Below, one piece after another: positions 6,951 through 15,127 of a DNA stretch of 22,738 nucleotides. Source of the DNA: JBKEAJ01 sp047975005 (GTDB lineage Bacteria > Bacteroidota > Bacteroidia > Bacteroidales > Prolixibacteraceae); NCBI GenBank assembly GCA_047975005.1, contig JBKECW010000072.1, positions 1-22,738 of the forward strand. The letters run 5' to 3'. The stretch's first letter is position 1. Each line of letters opens with the position of its first letter. The notes under the pieces are model-generated. The model searched no databases, was not told the DNA's origin, and worked only from the letters and a program-made list of their open reading frames with translations. A program made the translations under genes and the position numbers.

Positions 6951-6979
6951 AGGTCGGTATGGCAATTTAAAAACAATAC

Positions 6980-9352
6980 ATGAAATTATTAACATTTATT
7001 TTACTGGCGTATCTAAGTGTCAGCACAGTCTTCTCGCAAGAAAAGGCGGACGATTTGTTCTTTAGGGACAGGTTAAGCGAAAAACTCACTAAGGACAATG
7101 TGTTCCGCTCCGACGAGTATTTTAATTGGTGTAGTTCCATCATCAAAGGAGACGATGGGAAGTATCACCTTTTTTACTCTCGCTGGCCTCGCAAATATAC
7201 TTTCAACAGCTGGCTTACGCACTCTGAGGTGGCACACGCTGTTTCAGACTCGCCCTCTGGACCTTGGGAATACAAGGAGACAGTGTTGCAAAGCCGTGGC
7301 AAAGGGCACTGGGATGCTATCACTGTACATAACCCGAAAATCAAAAAGTTCGGCGATAAATACTATATCTACTATTGCGCTACAAATTTAGGCGATATGG
7401 ATTATACGGAGGAAGATTTGATAAGAATGGCGCGCGAGGGCGGGAAAGGCGAGTACTGGAAAAAATATCTGCGCCCTAACCTGCGCACTGGTGTTGCTGT
7501 TGCCGAAAGTCTTAACGGTCCTTGGAAGAGGATGGACAATGCACTTATCGAGCCGTCGGGACCAATTACTACTTTGACCGTAAACCCTGCTGTCACTCAG
7601 GGGAAAGACGGCAAGTATTATCTGATTGTGAAAGGCGACAAGCCTGGAGAAAAACGTTTTGTTAGAAATCAGGCAATTGCTGTATCCGATTCTCCCTCAG
7701 GTCCTTTTGTGATGCAGGGTAAACCCGTAATCGACTATCTGGACACTGAGGATATGTCCTTGTGGTATGACAAAAAACGTGAACACTACTACGGGATTTT
7801 TCATGCTCATTCATTTGTCGGGATGGTGAGCTCAGAGGACGGGATAAACTGGAAAAAGGCTACAGAATATGCTGTTAAGCAAAAAAGGCTCAATTTTGCT
7901 GATGGAAGTGTAGTAATTCCAAATCGTATGGAGCGACCATTTGTTTACGTGGAAGACGACGAGCCACAGGTGTTGGCAATGGGTGTAAAAAAAGATAACG
8001 ATGCTTATATCGTTTTTGTCCCGATAGCACAGCAAGACAGACCTCTGCCGAATAAGCGTCAGCAGGCATGGCAGGAAGCCGAGATGGGAGCAGTTTTCCA
8101 TTACGATTTACATGTGTTCGACGGTAAAAAATATGGACAAGGTGGCAATCGCATAAGTCCGCTTGACGATTATCAGATATTTAATCCCAAGAAACTGGAC
8201 ACCGACCAATGGGTGAAAGCCATAAAGGATGCAGGTTTCAAGTTTGCATTGATTACGGCGACCCACGAAACGGGCTTTGCTCTTTATCAGTCGGATGTAA
8301 ATCCCTACTGCATGAAAGCTCTGAAATTTCAAGATGGCAAAGGCGACATAGTTCGTGATTTTGTAAACTCTTGCCGCAAATATGGTATTAAGCCCGGCAT
8401 CTATGTGGGCATACGTTGGAACTCTTTTTTGGGAGTGCATGATTTCAAAGTTGACGGGACTGACAAGTTTCGGGAAAATCGTCAGCTGTCGTATAATAAA
8501 ATGGTCGAGGGAATGGTCAAAGAGTTGTGTACCAAGTATGGAGAGATTTTTGAAATATGGTTCGATGGCGGTGCAGACCATCCCAACAACGGCGCACCCG
8601 ACGTACTTCCAATTGTTCAGCAATATCAACCCAACTGCCTTTTTTATCACAACAAGCAGCTTGCCGAAGTGCGCTGGGGTGGCTCTGAATCGGGAACTGT
8701 TCCTTACCCGTGTTGGGCTACATTCCCAAACTACTATTCTCATGCAGGCAATACTCCGCAAGATAGAATGAGATTGCTGAAAAATGGTGATACCCAAGGA
8801 GCATATTGGATGCCGGCAATGAGCGATGCGCCTCTGCGTGGATACAACGGTAGGCACGAGTGGTTTTGGGAACCTGGCGACGAGGAGCATATATTCCCTT
8901 TGGAGAATCTTATGGATATGTACTACAAGTCGGTGGGACACAATTCAACCCTTATAATGGGACTCACTCCCGACCCCGACGGCTTGTTGCCAGAACCTGA
9001 TGTGCAGCGTTTGAAAGAGTGGGGTGATGAGATAAAACGTAGATTTGATAAACCTTTGGCAAGCACTTCGGGGAAGGGTTCGAAGGTCGAGATAAAACTC
9101 GATGCTACTAAAAAAGTAAATCATATTATCCTCCAAGAAGATATTGCAAAAGGAGAGAGAGTGAGGAAATTTAAGGTCGAAGCTCGTACGAAAAACGGAT
9201 GGAAAACTCTTGTTGAAGGTACAGCAATAGGGCATAAGTTTATTGCGCAGTTCGCTGATATAGAGTGTTCTCGACTGCGTCTCAGCATCGGAGAAAGCAA
9301 GAGTGAAGCACAAATAAAGAATTTTGCTGTTTATGATGTAGAGAGCCGATAA
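6980..9352 (+). CDS. Propeller (GH43/GH117-like) + GH29 alpha-L-fucosidase-like fusion
   Basis: The protein has 790 residues with a type I signal peptide ending near VFSQ (residue 20), so it is probably periplasmic. Residues about 40-350 form a five-bladed propeller of GH43/GH117 type (DGKYHLFYSRWP at 59-70, VHNPKIKKFGDKYYIYY at 116-132, MERPFVYVEDDEP at 317-329). Residues about 355-690 are GH29-like: EMGAVFHYDLHVF replaces the usual EMG-FIHWGLY, THETGF replaces KHHDGF, and the nucleophile is expected at Asp529 in EIWFDGG. Glu570 in RWGGSESGTVPYPCW is a candidate acid/base. Residues about 695-790 look like an F5/8-type C (carbohydrate-binding) domain. GH29 enzymes remove alpha-L-fucose with retention. 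The changes in the barrel's first strands suggest a divergent substrate. The gene begins a plus-strand run with GH2, and no terminator is visible between them. Confidence 0.82.
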   Translation: MKLLTFILLAYLSVSTVFSQEKADDLFFRDRLSEKLTKDNVFRSDEYFNWCSSIIKGDDGKYHLFYSRWPRKYTFNSWLTHSEVAHAVSDSPSGPWEYKETVLQSRGKGHWDAITVHNPKIKKFGDKYYIYYCATNLGDMDYTEEDLIRMAREGGKGEYWKKYLRPNLRTGVAVAESLNGPWKRMDNALIEPSGPITTLTVNPAVTQGKDGKYYLIVKGDKPGEKRFVRNQAIAVSDSPSGPFVMQGKPVIDYLDTEDMSLWYDKKREHYYGIFHAHSFVGMVSSEDGINWKKATEYAVKQKRLNFADGSVVIPNRMERPFVYVEDDEPQVLAMGVKKDNDAYIVFVPIAQQDRPLPNKRQQAWQEAEMGAVFHYDLHVFDGKKYGQGGNRISPLDDYQIFNPKKLDTDQWVKAIKDAGFKFALITATHETGFALYQSDVNPYCMKALKFQDGKGDIVRDFVNSCRKYGIKPGIYVGIRWNSFLGVHDFKVDGTDKFRENRQLSYNKMVEGMVKELCTKYGEIFEIWFDGGADHPNNGAPDVLPIVQQYQPNCLFYHNKQLAEVRWGGSESGTVPYPCWATFPNYYSHAGNTPQDRMRLLKNGDTQGAYWMPAMSDAPLRGYNGRHEWFWEPGDEEHIFPLENLMDMYYKSVGHNSTLIMGLTPDPDGLLPEPDVQRLKEWGDEIKRRFDKPLASTSGKGSKVEIKLDATKKVNHIILQEDIAKGERVRKFKVEARTKNGWKTLVEGTAIGHKFIAQFADIECSRLRLSIGESKSEAQIKNFAVYDVESR

Positions 9353-9473
9353 TACGAACGTTGTCGAAAAGTTAATTTGATGTGTCAAAATCTTTGTGTA
9401 ATGTCGTAGATTATTAGTATCTTGCAAGCTCAAAAATTTAGACCTTTGAAAAAAACTAATATTATTAAATAAA
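9353..9473 (+). other. Spacer between GH29-type and GH2 genes
   Basis: These 121 nt show no terminator hairpin. A weak promoter-like pair, TTTG (9393-9396) and TATCTTG (9418-9424) with 21 nt between, may exist, but its second box lacks one T of the consensus. Co-transcription of the two genes is the simpler reading. Confidence 0.3.
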
Positions 9474-12400
9474 ATGAAGACTCTAACTTTATCTCTATTT
9501 TTTGGTTTATTTGCGTGCCTGAGTAGTATTGGGCAAACGAAAACCAACGATTGGGAGAACCCCGCGATTTTTGATGTGAACAAAGAGAAGGCGCATGCTA
9601 CATTCATGCCTTTCCGCAGTGTTAATGACATGTTAACTCAGAAGTCGACACAATCGGTGTATTATAAAACTCTTAGCGGAACGTGGAAATTTAATTGGGT
9701 GCGTAAGCCTGCCGATCGCCCTGTTGACTTTTATAAGACTGACTATGACGTGTCGAAGTGGGACAATATTCAGGTTCCCTCAAATTGGGAACTAGAGGGA
9801 TATGGTATTCCCATTTATATAAACCATCAGTACGAATTTGCAGATCACGTAAATCCGGTTTCTAAAGAAATAAAACTGATTGAAAATCTATATCCTGCAA
9901 ATCCCGGACAAGTGCCGCACGACTATAACCCTGTCGGTTCGTACCGCCGTACCTTTACCATCCCCGAAAGCTGGGACGGACGAAGAGTATTTGTGCAATT
10001 CGGGGCAGTGAAATCAGCGTTTTATTTATGGGTAAATGGCAAGAAAGTAGGATATAGCCAAGGTAGCAAAACTCCTGCCGAATGGGATATTACAGACTTT
10101 CTACAAAAAGGCGAGAATATAATCGCTGCTGAGGTGTATCGTTGGTCTGACGGTTCCTACCTTGAGTGTCAGGATTTCTGGCGTATCAGCGGAATAGAGC
10201 GTGATGTATATCTATATTCAACTCCGCAGGTGCGTGTGCGCGATTTCTTTGCTAAACCCGATCTCGATGCTAGCTACAACAACGGAGTATTCGGTCTTGA
10301 TGTTGAGCTGAAAAATGATGTTGCCAAACTTCGTTCGGGTAACTATTCTGTTCAATATCAGATTTTTGATGCTGAAGGCAACGAGCTGGCAAGCGATAGC
10401 CAAGAAGCTAAAATCAATGGTAAAAGTGAACTTAAACTTACCTTTTCAAAGCAAATCAACAATCCTCTGAAATGGACTGCCGAAACACCAAATCTTTACT
10501 CATTGGTTATCAGTCTGAAAAATAAAGACGGTAAAACCGAAGAAGTCGTAGGTTCAAAGATTGGTTTCCGCAAGGTTGAAATCAAGGATGCAATATTCTA
10601 CATAAACGGTGTGCCTGTTACTATCAAGGGTGTAAACCGCCATGAACACGACGAGTACAAAGGACACGTGATTAGCGAAGAGGCTATAATGAAGGAAATT
10701 GAGATAATGAAGCAGCACAATATCAACGCAGTGCGTTTGAGCCATTATCCGCAAAGCGAGCGTTTCTACCAACTGTGCGACGAGTACGGTTTGTATATTA
10801 CTGACGAAGCGAATATTGAGTCGCACGGTATGTACTATGGCGAACACTCGCTTGCTAAAAAGCCCGAATGGACGGCTGCACACGTTGACCGTAACATGCG
10901 GATGGTGGAAAGAGACAAAAACCATCCGAGCGTTATTGTTTGGTCGATGGGTAATGAAGCCGGCGACGGACTTGTGTTCAGCGAGGTTTATAAAGCTATC
11001 AAGGAGCGTGACCCATCTCGCCCGGTTCACTACGAGCGTGCTGTAATGGGCGAAAATACTGATATTTATTGCCCTCAATATCCGGGAGTAAATGCTTTGA
11101 GAAGATACAAAGAGAAAAAGCAAACTAAACCTTTCATATCTAGCGAGTATTCGCATGCTATGGGTAACAGCAACGGTAACCTTGCTGACCTCTGGGACAT
11201 CTTTAACGAAGATCGCCACGACCAGTTGCAAGGTGGATATATCTGGGATTGGATTGACCAAGCTTTGGTGAAAAAAGATACTGATGGCTCGACATTTTGG
11301 GCGTACGGCGGCGACTATGGAAAGGATATGCCTAGCGATAATAACTTTGTGTGCAACGGTATTATCTCTGCCGACTACACTCCTCATCCAGCAATGGAAG
11401 AAGTGAAATATGCCTATCAAAATATCTTGTTTAAAAAAGTGTCGGGTGGATATGAAATATCTAATTATCACGACTTCGCAGATATGTCCGATTATGAAAT
11501 AGTTTGGAAAGTGTCGAAAGATGGTAAGAATATCAAGTCTGGAAGACTTATGAATCTTAACCTTAAACCTTTTGAAAGTAAGGTGATTAACCTTGATGGA
11601 GAATTGAAATTTGACGAGCCGGGTGAGTATTTTATCGATTTCTCTGTTCGCATGAGACAGGACAAACCATTCTTGACCGAAGGTTTTGAGGTGGCTCATG
11701 AGCAGTTTGCACTAGGTGCTCCTAAGAAAGTTACTAAGAGCAATGACGGCGAGGGCTATCCTGCTCCTAAGTTTACTGACAACGGAGGAAATATCAATAT
11801 ATCAGGCGAAATGTTTAAACTCACTTTTGATAAGAAGCAAGGTATTATCTCTTCATACAAAATCAGTGGGGTAGAGCTGATGCAAAAAGGTCCTCAAGTG
11901 AATTTCTGGCGACCTGCCAATGATAATGATAAAGGCAGCAAGATGTTGAATCGCTTGGGTGTTTGGCGTGAGGTGTCGCGCGAGGCTAAACCATCGTCCG
12001 TAGATGCAAAGCAAGACGGAGACAAGATTGTTGTTACTGTTAAATATCAGTTTGATAAAGTGGAATCTTCAGAGCAAGTTACATACACTGTTGCAGGTGA
12101 TGGAACTGTTCATGTGCAGGCTGCTTTGACTGTTGATGGCGATAAGGTGCCCGACCTTCCACGCTTTGGTTTGCGTTGGGAAATGCCTGTCAACTTTGAC
12201 AATTTGAGATACTATGGTCGTGGACCTCACGAGAACTATATCGACCGCAATCGTAGTGCATGGGTAGGAATTTATGAAAGCAAAGTTGCCGACCAGTATT
12301 TTAATTATGTACGTCCGCAAGAAAATGGCTATAAAACTGATGCTCGCTGGTTTGAACTACGCAACGAAAATGGCTTTGGATTGAAAGTTACTGCCGACAA

Positions 12401-12632
12401 CCTGGTAGGCTTCTCAACTTTGCACAACCCGATCGAAGATTTTGATATGGAGGACTTAAACGACTATCGCCATACCAACGATATTGTGAAAAAAGACGGG
12501 GTGTTTATAACCACCGACTTGAAGCAAATGGGAGTGGCAGGCGACAACTCGTGGGGAGCTCGCCCATATCCACAGTACTCTGTGCCTGCACAAAACTACG
12601 AATTTGGATTTACCATTTCTCCAGTGTTTTAG
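9474..12632 (+). CDS. GH2 beta-galactosidase (LacZ type), secreted
   Basis: The protein has 1052 residues, the usual size for a five-domain LacZ-type enzyme. A signal peptide covers about residues 1-20 (ends SSIGQ) with no lipobox, indicating a periplasmic enzyme. The sugar-binding domain lies about 60-250 (VPSNWELEGYGIPIY, GKKVGYSQGSKTPAEWD), the Ig-like domain about 255-368, and the TIM barrel about 370-665. It contains GVNRHEHDEYKG at 386-397, acid/base Glu495 in WSMGNEAGDG and nucleophile Glu558 in ISSEYSHAMGNS. The beta-sandwich and small-chain domains follow (LRYYGRGPHENYIDR). Family members release non-reducing beta-D-galactose. With a fucosidase-like gene before it and a hexosaminidase after it, a role in trimming galactose from Gal-GlcNAc type glycans is likely. 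All catalytic motifs are intact. A strong terminator lies 22 nt behind. Confidence 0.93.
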   Translation: MKTLTLSLFFGLFACLSSIGQTKTNDWENPAIFDVNKEKAHATFMPFRSVNDMLTQKSTQSVYYKTLSGTWKFNWVRKPADRPVDFYKTDYDVSKWDNIQVPSNWELEGYGIPIYINHQYEFADHVNPVSKEIKLIENLYPANPGQVPHDYNPVGSYRRTFTIPESWDGRRVFVQFGAVKSAFYLWVNGKKVGYSQGSKTPAEWDITDFLQKGENIIAAEVYRWSDGSYLECQDFWRISGIERDVYLYSTPQVRVRDFFAKPDLDASYNNGVFGLDVELKNDVAKLRSGNYSVQYQIFDAEGNELASDSQEAKINGKSELKLTFSKQINNPLKWTAETPNLYSLVISLKNKDGKTEEVVGSKIGFRKVEIKDAIFYINGVPVTIKGVNRHEHDEYKGHVISEEAIMKEIEIMKQHNINAVRLSHYPQSERFYQLCDEYGLYITDEANIESHGMYYGEHSLAKKPEWTAAHVDRNMRMVERDKNHPSVIVWSMGNEAGDGLVFSEVYKAIKERDPSRPVHYERAVMGENTDIYCPQYPGVNALRRYKEKKQTKPFISSEYSHAMGNSNGNLADLWDIFNEDRHDQLQGGYIWDWIDQALVKKDTDGSTFWAYGGDYGKDMPSDNNFVCNGIISADYTPHPAMEEVKYAYQNILFKKVSGGYEISNYHDFADMSDYEIVWKVSKDGKNIKSGRLMNLNLKPFESKVINLDGELKFDEPGEYFIDFSVRMRQDKPFLTEGFEVAHEQFALGAPKKVTKSNDGEGYPAPKFTDNGGNINISGEMFKLTFDKKQGIISSYKISGVELMQKGPQVNFWRPANDNDKGSKMLNRLGVWREVSREAKPSSVDAKQDGDKIVVTVKYQFDKVESSEQVTYTVAGDGTVHVQAALTVDGDKVPDLPRFGLRWEMPVNFDNLRYYGRGPHENYIDRNRSAWVGIYESKVADQYFNYVRPQENGYKTDARWFELRNENGFGLKVTADNLVGFSTLHNPIEDFDMEDLNDYRHTNDIVKKDGVFITTDLKQMGVAGDNSWGARPYPQYSVPAQNYEFGFTISPVF

Positions 12633-12654
12633 AGGCTAAGAAAGACTTAGAAAT

Positions 12655-12688
12655 AAAAAACCGACCTCAACTAGAGGTCGGTTTTTTT
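12655..12688 (+). terminator. Rho-independent terminator after GH2
   Basis: CCGACCTC (12661-12668) and GAGGTCGG (12674-12681) form the stem around the 5-nt loop AACTA. Flanking runs of A (12655-12660) and T (12682-12688) extend the pairing to 14 bp. The T7 tail makes it a strong plus-strand terminator, and the A-run would let it work on the minus strand too. It separates the GH2 transcript from GH20. Confidence 0.9.
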
Positions 12689-12720
12689 AGTGAGAAATAT
12701 CCAGTCTTAGTTTTTATTTA

Positions 12721-12728
12721 TACCTTTG
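12721..12728 (+). promoter_or_regulatory. -7 promoter box of the GH20 gene
   Basis: TACCTTTG is a full TAnnTTTG match, placed 33 nt past the GH2 terminator. The expected start near 12732 leaves about 50 nt of leader. No clear -33 TTG is visible. The box overlaps an in-frame TTG at 12726, which rules that codon out as the GH20 start. Confidence 0.5.
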
Positions 12729-12782
12729 AGGAGATTGAGGCTGCCTGAAAAACTACTAGTTATAAAAAATATAAAACGAGTC

Positions 12783-15092
12783 ATGAAACATACATTGATA
12801 ATTTTAATTCTGTCCTTGCTTGCGTCAACTAGTTTCTCGCAAGAGCTGAATATTATTCCTCAACCTGTTGCTGTTGAGGTGAAAGACGGGAATTTTAGTG
12901 TTAAACCGTCAAGCAAGTTGCTGTTCAATTCTTCAAGACCTGAGGATAAAGAGTTGCTTGCTCTGGTAGTCGAGCTGCTGAAAGACGGCAGTGGATATAC
13001 TTTGGAAACATCAGATGCTAAGAATGTTGAGTTGTCCGGTAATATTTTGTTGCAACTAAATCAGCCCGAGAGTGCCGCTTTAGGAACTGAGGGCTACACT
13101 TTGAGTATAAGCCCCGAGCATGTTGTGCTGAGAGCAAACACGACTGACGGACTTTTCTACGGTGTGCAGAGTTTGTGGCAATTGCTGACAGCAAGCGACG
13201 ACAAAACACTGCCTTGTGCAGAAATAACAGACTATCCGCGTTTCGAGTGGCGTGGTCTGCATCTGGATGTGTCTAGGCACTTCTTCCCTGTGGATTTTAT
13301 CTACAAGTATATTGATTATCTTGCTATGCACAAGATGAATATTTTTCATTGGCATTTGGTTGACGACCAAGGTTGGCGCATAGAAATAAAGAAATATCCC
13401 AAGCTCACAGAAGTCGGTGCGTGGCGTGTTGATAGGGAACATCTGGATTGGGAAGCTCGGAATGGCGAAATAAAACCGAACGAGGGGAAATATGGCGGGT
13501 TCTATACTCAGGAGCAGGTGAGCTCGGTGGTGGAATATGCTCGTAAAAAGCATGTTACCGTTATTCCCGAAATAGAAATGCCTGCTCATGTCATGTCGGC
13601 ATTAGCAGCTTATCCCGAATATTCATGTACGGGAGAATACCAAGATATACCTGCAGGAGCTATTTGGCCTATCACTCATATTTTCTGTGCCGGTAAGGAT
13701 GAGACTTTTACCTTCCTTGAAAATATTCTTGATGAGGTGATGGGACTGTTTCCGTCTACGTATATACATGTTGGCGGCGACGAGGCGACCAAAACTGAAT
13801 GGGAAAAATGCGAACGCTGTCAGGCTCGTATGAAAGCAGAGAATCTTAAAGATGAACACGAATTGCAGTCGTATTTCATAAAACGTATTGAGAAGTACTT
13901 AAATGCTCATGGGCGTAAACTCATTGGTTGGGACGAGATTTTGGAAGGAGGTTTGGAACCTTCTGCCACTATTATGTCGTGGCGTGGTGCTAAGCCCGGT
14001 ACAAAGGCAGCAAAGCTGGGACACGATGTTGTGATGTCGCCGACTTCAAATTGCTATTTCGATTATTATCAAGGCAATCCAGAACTTGAGCCTAAAGCCT
14101 TTGGCGGTAGTGTGACACTGAAAAAAGTCTACGATTTTGAGCCTGTGCCTGAGGAGCTTAGCGAGGAGGAGGCTAAACATATAATCGGTGGGCAAGCCAA
14201 CCTTTGGACAGAACAAATAAAAACACCCGAACACGCATCGTATATGGTGCTGCCACGTATGACAGCCCTCTCAGAAGTACTGTGGTCGCCGAAAAAAGAT
14301 AGAGACTGGGGTAGTTTTTCTAAACGCATGAAGACACAATACAAGCGTTTCGACAATATAGGGGTAAACTATGCCACTAGTGCTTTTCAGGTAAATGCAA
14401 CACCCGAGCTAAATGCAGAAACCAGAACTATCAAGGTAGAATTATATACCGAAGCATGGAAGCCCGAAATACGCTATACAACCGATGGAAGTGAACCTAC
14501 AGCTTCGTCAACGAAATACTCAGAGCCTTTTGAAATAAAGAAAACTACCACAGTGAAAGCGGTAGTGGTGAAAGATGGCAAGCCAATGTCGAAAGCCTTG
14601 TCAAACGATTTTCTCCTGCATAAGGCCATTGCTTGCCCGGTCGAGATGAAATATCCTAACAGTAAGTATTATGAGTCGACAGGGAAATTTGCTTTGGTCG
14701 ACGGTATCAAGGGAGGAAGTAACCATAGTAACGGCAAGTGGAAAGGCTTTAACGGCGATGATATGGTGGCAACTGTCGATTTGGGTACAGAAAAATCATT
14801 TTCAAAAGTCAGTATTGGCACTTTGCAAAATCCGGGAGCATGGATTTTCTACCCAAAAGAGTTGATAGTCGAGGTATCAAACGATGGTGAAAACTTTAAA
14901 ACTCTTGGTAGCATCAAAAACAAGATGATGCCTATGGAAGCAGGGCGATATTCGCAAGAAATGACGGTAAAAAAGAAAGCTAAAGCCCGATATTTGCGAG
15001 TTACTGCCAAAAACTTGGGGACTTGCCCCAAAGGTCATGCTGGCGAAGGCAAAGCCGCCTGGCTGTTTGTAGACGAAATTACGGTGGAGTAA
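12783..15092 (+). CDS. GH20 beta-N-acetylhexosaminidase with CBM32-like tail
   Basis: The protein has 769 residues from the ATG at 12783 (MKHTLIILILSLLASTSFSQ). This gives a clean signal peptide; the frame extends 57 nt upstream to a TTG, but that stretch overlaps the promoter. The GH20 N-terminal domain lies about residues 22-150. The catalytic barrel lies about 151-500: GLHLDVSRHFFP, NIFHWHLVDDQGWRIEIKKY, and the Asp333-Glu334 pair in YIHVGGDEATKTEW, which positions the substrate N-acetyl group and acts as acid. A chitobiase C-terminal-like domain (IRYTTDGSEPT) lies about 540-610, and an F5/8-type C (CBM32-like) domain about 625-769 (VATVDLGTEKSFSKVSIG, YPKELIVEVSNDGENFKTLG). It removes terminal beta-GlcNAc or GalNAc, most likely in the periplasm. 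It is transcribed from its own promoter and faces the SusD gene tail to tail. Confidence 0.92.
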   Translation: MKHTLIILILSLLASTSFSQELNIIPQPVAVEVKDGNFSVKPSSKLLFNSSRPEDKELLALVVELLKDGSGYTLETSDAKNVELSGNILLQLNQPESAALGTEGYTLSISPEHVVLRANTTDGLFYGVQSLWQLLTASDDKTLPCAEITDYPRFEWRGLHLDVSRHFFPVDFIYKYIDYLAMHKMNIFHWHLVDDQGWRIEIKKYPKLTEVGAWRVDREHLDWEARNGEIKPNEGKYGGFYTQEQVSSVVEYARKKHVTVIPEIEMPAHVMSALAAYPEYSCTGEYQDIPAGAIWPITHIFCAGKDETFTFLENILDEVMGLFPSTYIHVGGDEATKTEWEKCERCQARMKAENLKDEHELQSYFIKRIEKYLNAHGRKLIGWDEILEGGLEPSATIMSWRGAKPGTKAAKLGHDVVMSPTSNCYFDYYQGNPELEPKAFGGSVTLKKVYDFEPVPEELSEEEAKHIIGGQANLWTEQIKTPEHASYMVLPRMTALSEVLWSPKKDRDWGSFSKRMKTQYKRFDNIGVNYATSAFQVNATPELNAETRTIKVELYTEAWKPEIRYTTDGSEPTASSTKYSEPFEIKKTTTVKAVVVKDGKPMSKALSNDFLLHKAIACPVEMKYPNSKYYESTGKFALVDGIKGGSNHSNGKWKGFNGDDMVATVDLGTEKSFSKVSIGTLQNPGAWIFYPKELIVEVSNDGENFKTLGSIKNKMMPMEAGRYSQEMTVKKKAKARYLRVTAKNLGTCPKGHAGEGKAAWLFVDEITVE

Positions 15093-15095
15093 GAA

Positions 15096-15123
15096 ATAGG
15101 GTACTGCAATTGCAGTACCCTAT
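15096..15123. terminator. Perfect 28-bp palindrome between convergent genes
   Basis: ATAGGGTACTGCAA (15096-15109) is followed directly by its exact reverse complement (15110-15123). It begins 3 nt after the GH20 stop and ends 4 nt before the SusD stop. It can fold equally in both transcripts and probably marks the end of both. It lacks a T-run, so it may act as a 3'-end stabiliser rather than a classical intrinsic terminator. Confidence 0.65.
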
Positions 15124-15127
15124 GATA

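Noticed and set aside
8108..8941. 277-codon minus-strand open frame inside the GH29-type gene
   Set aside because: It is antisense to conserved GH29 motifs, with no recognisable domain and no promoter or start context.
10554..11699. 381-codon minus-strand open frame inside the GH2 gene
   Set aside because: It is fully antisense to intact GH2 catalytic sequence, shows no domain or signal peptide, and has the scattered His/Ile/Val content typical of an antisense shadow.
12726..12782. TTG-initiated N-terminal extension of GH20
   Set aside because: The TTG overlaps the -7 promoter box at 12721-12728, and the extension would bury the signal peptide that begins at the ATG at 12783.
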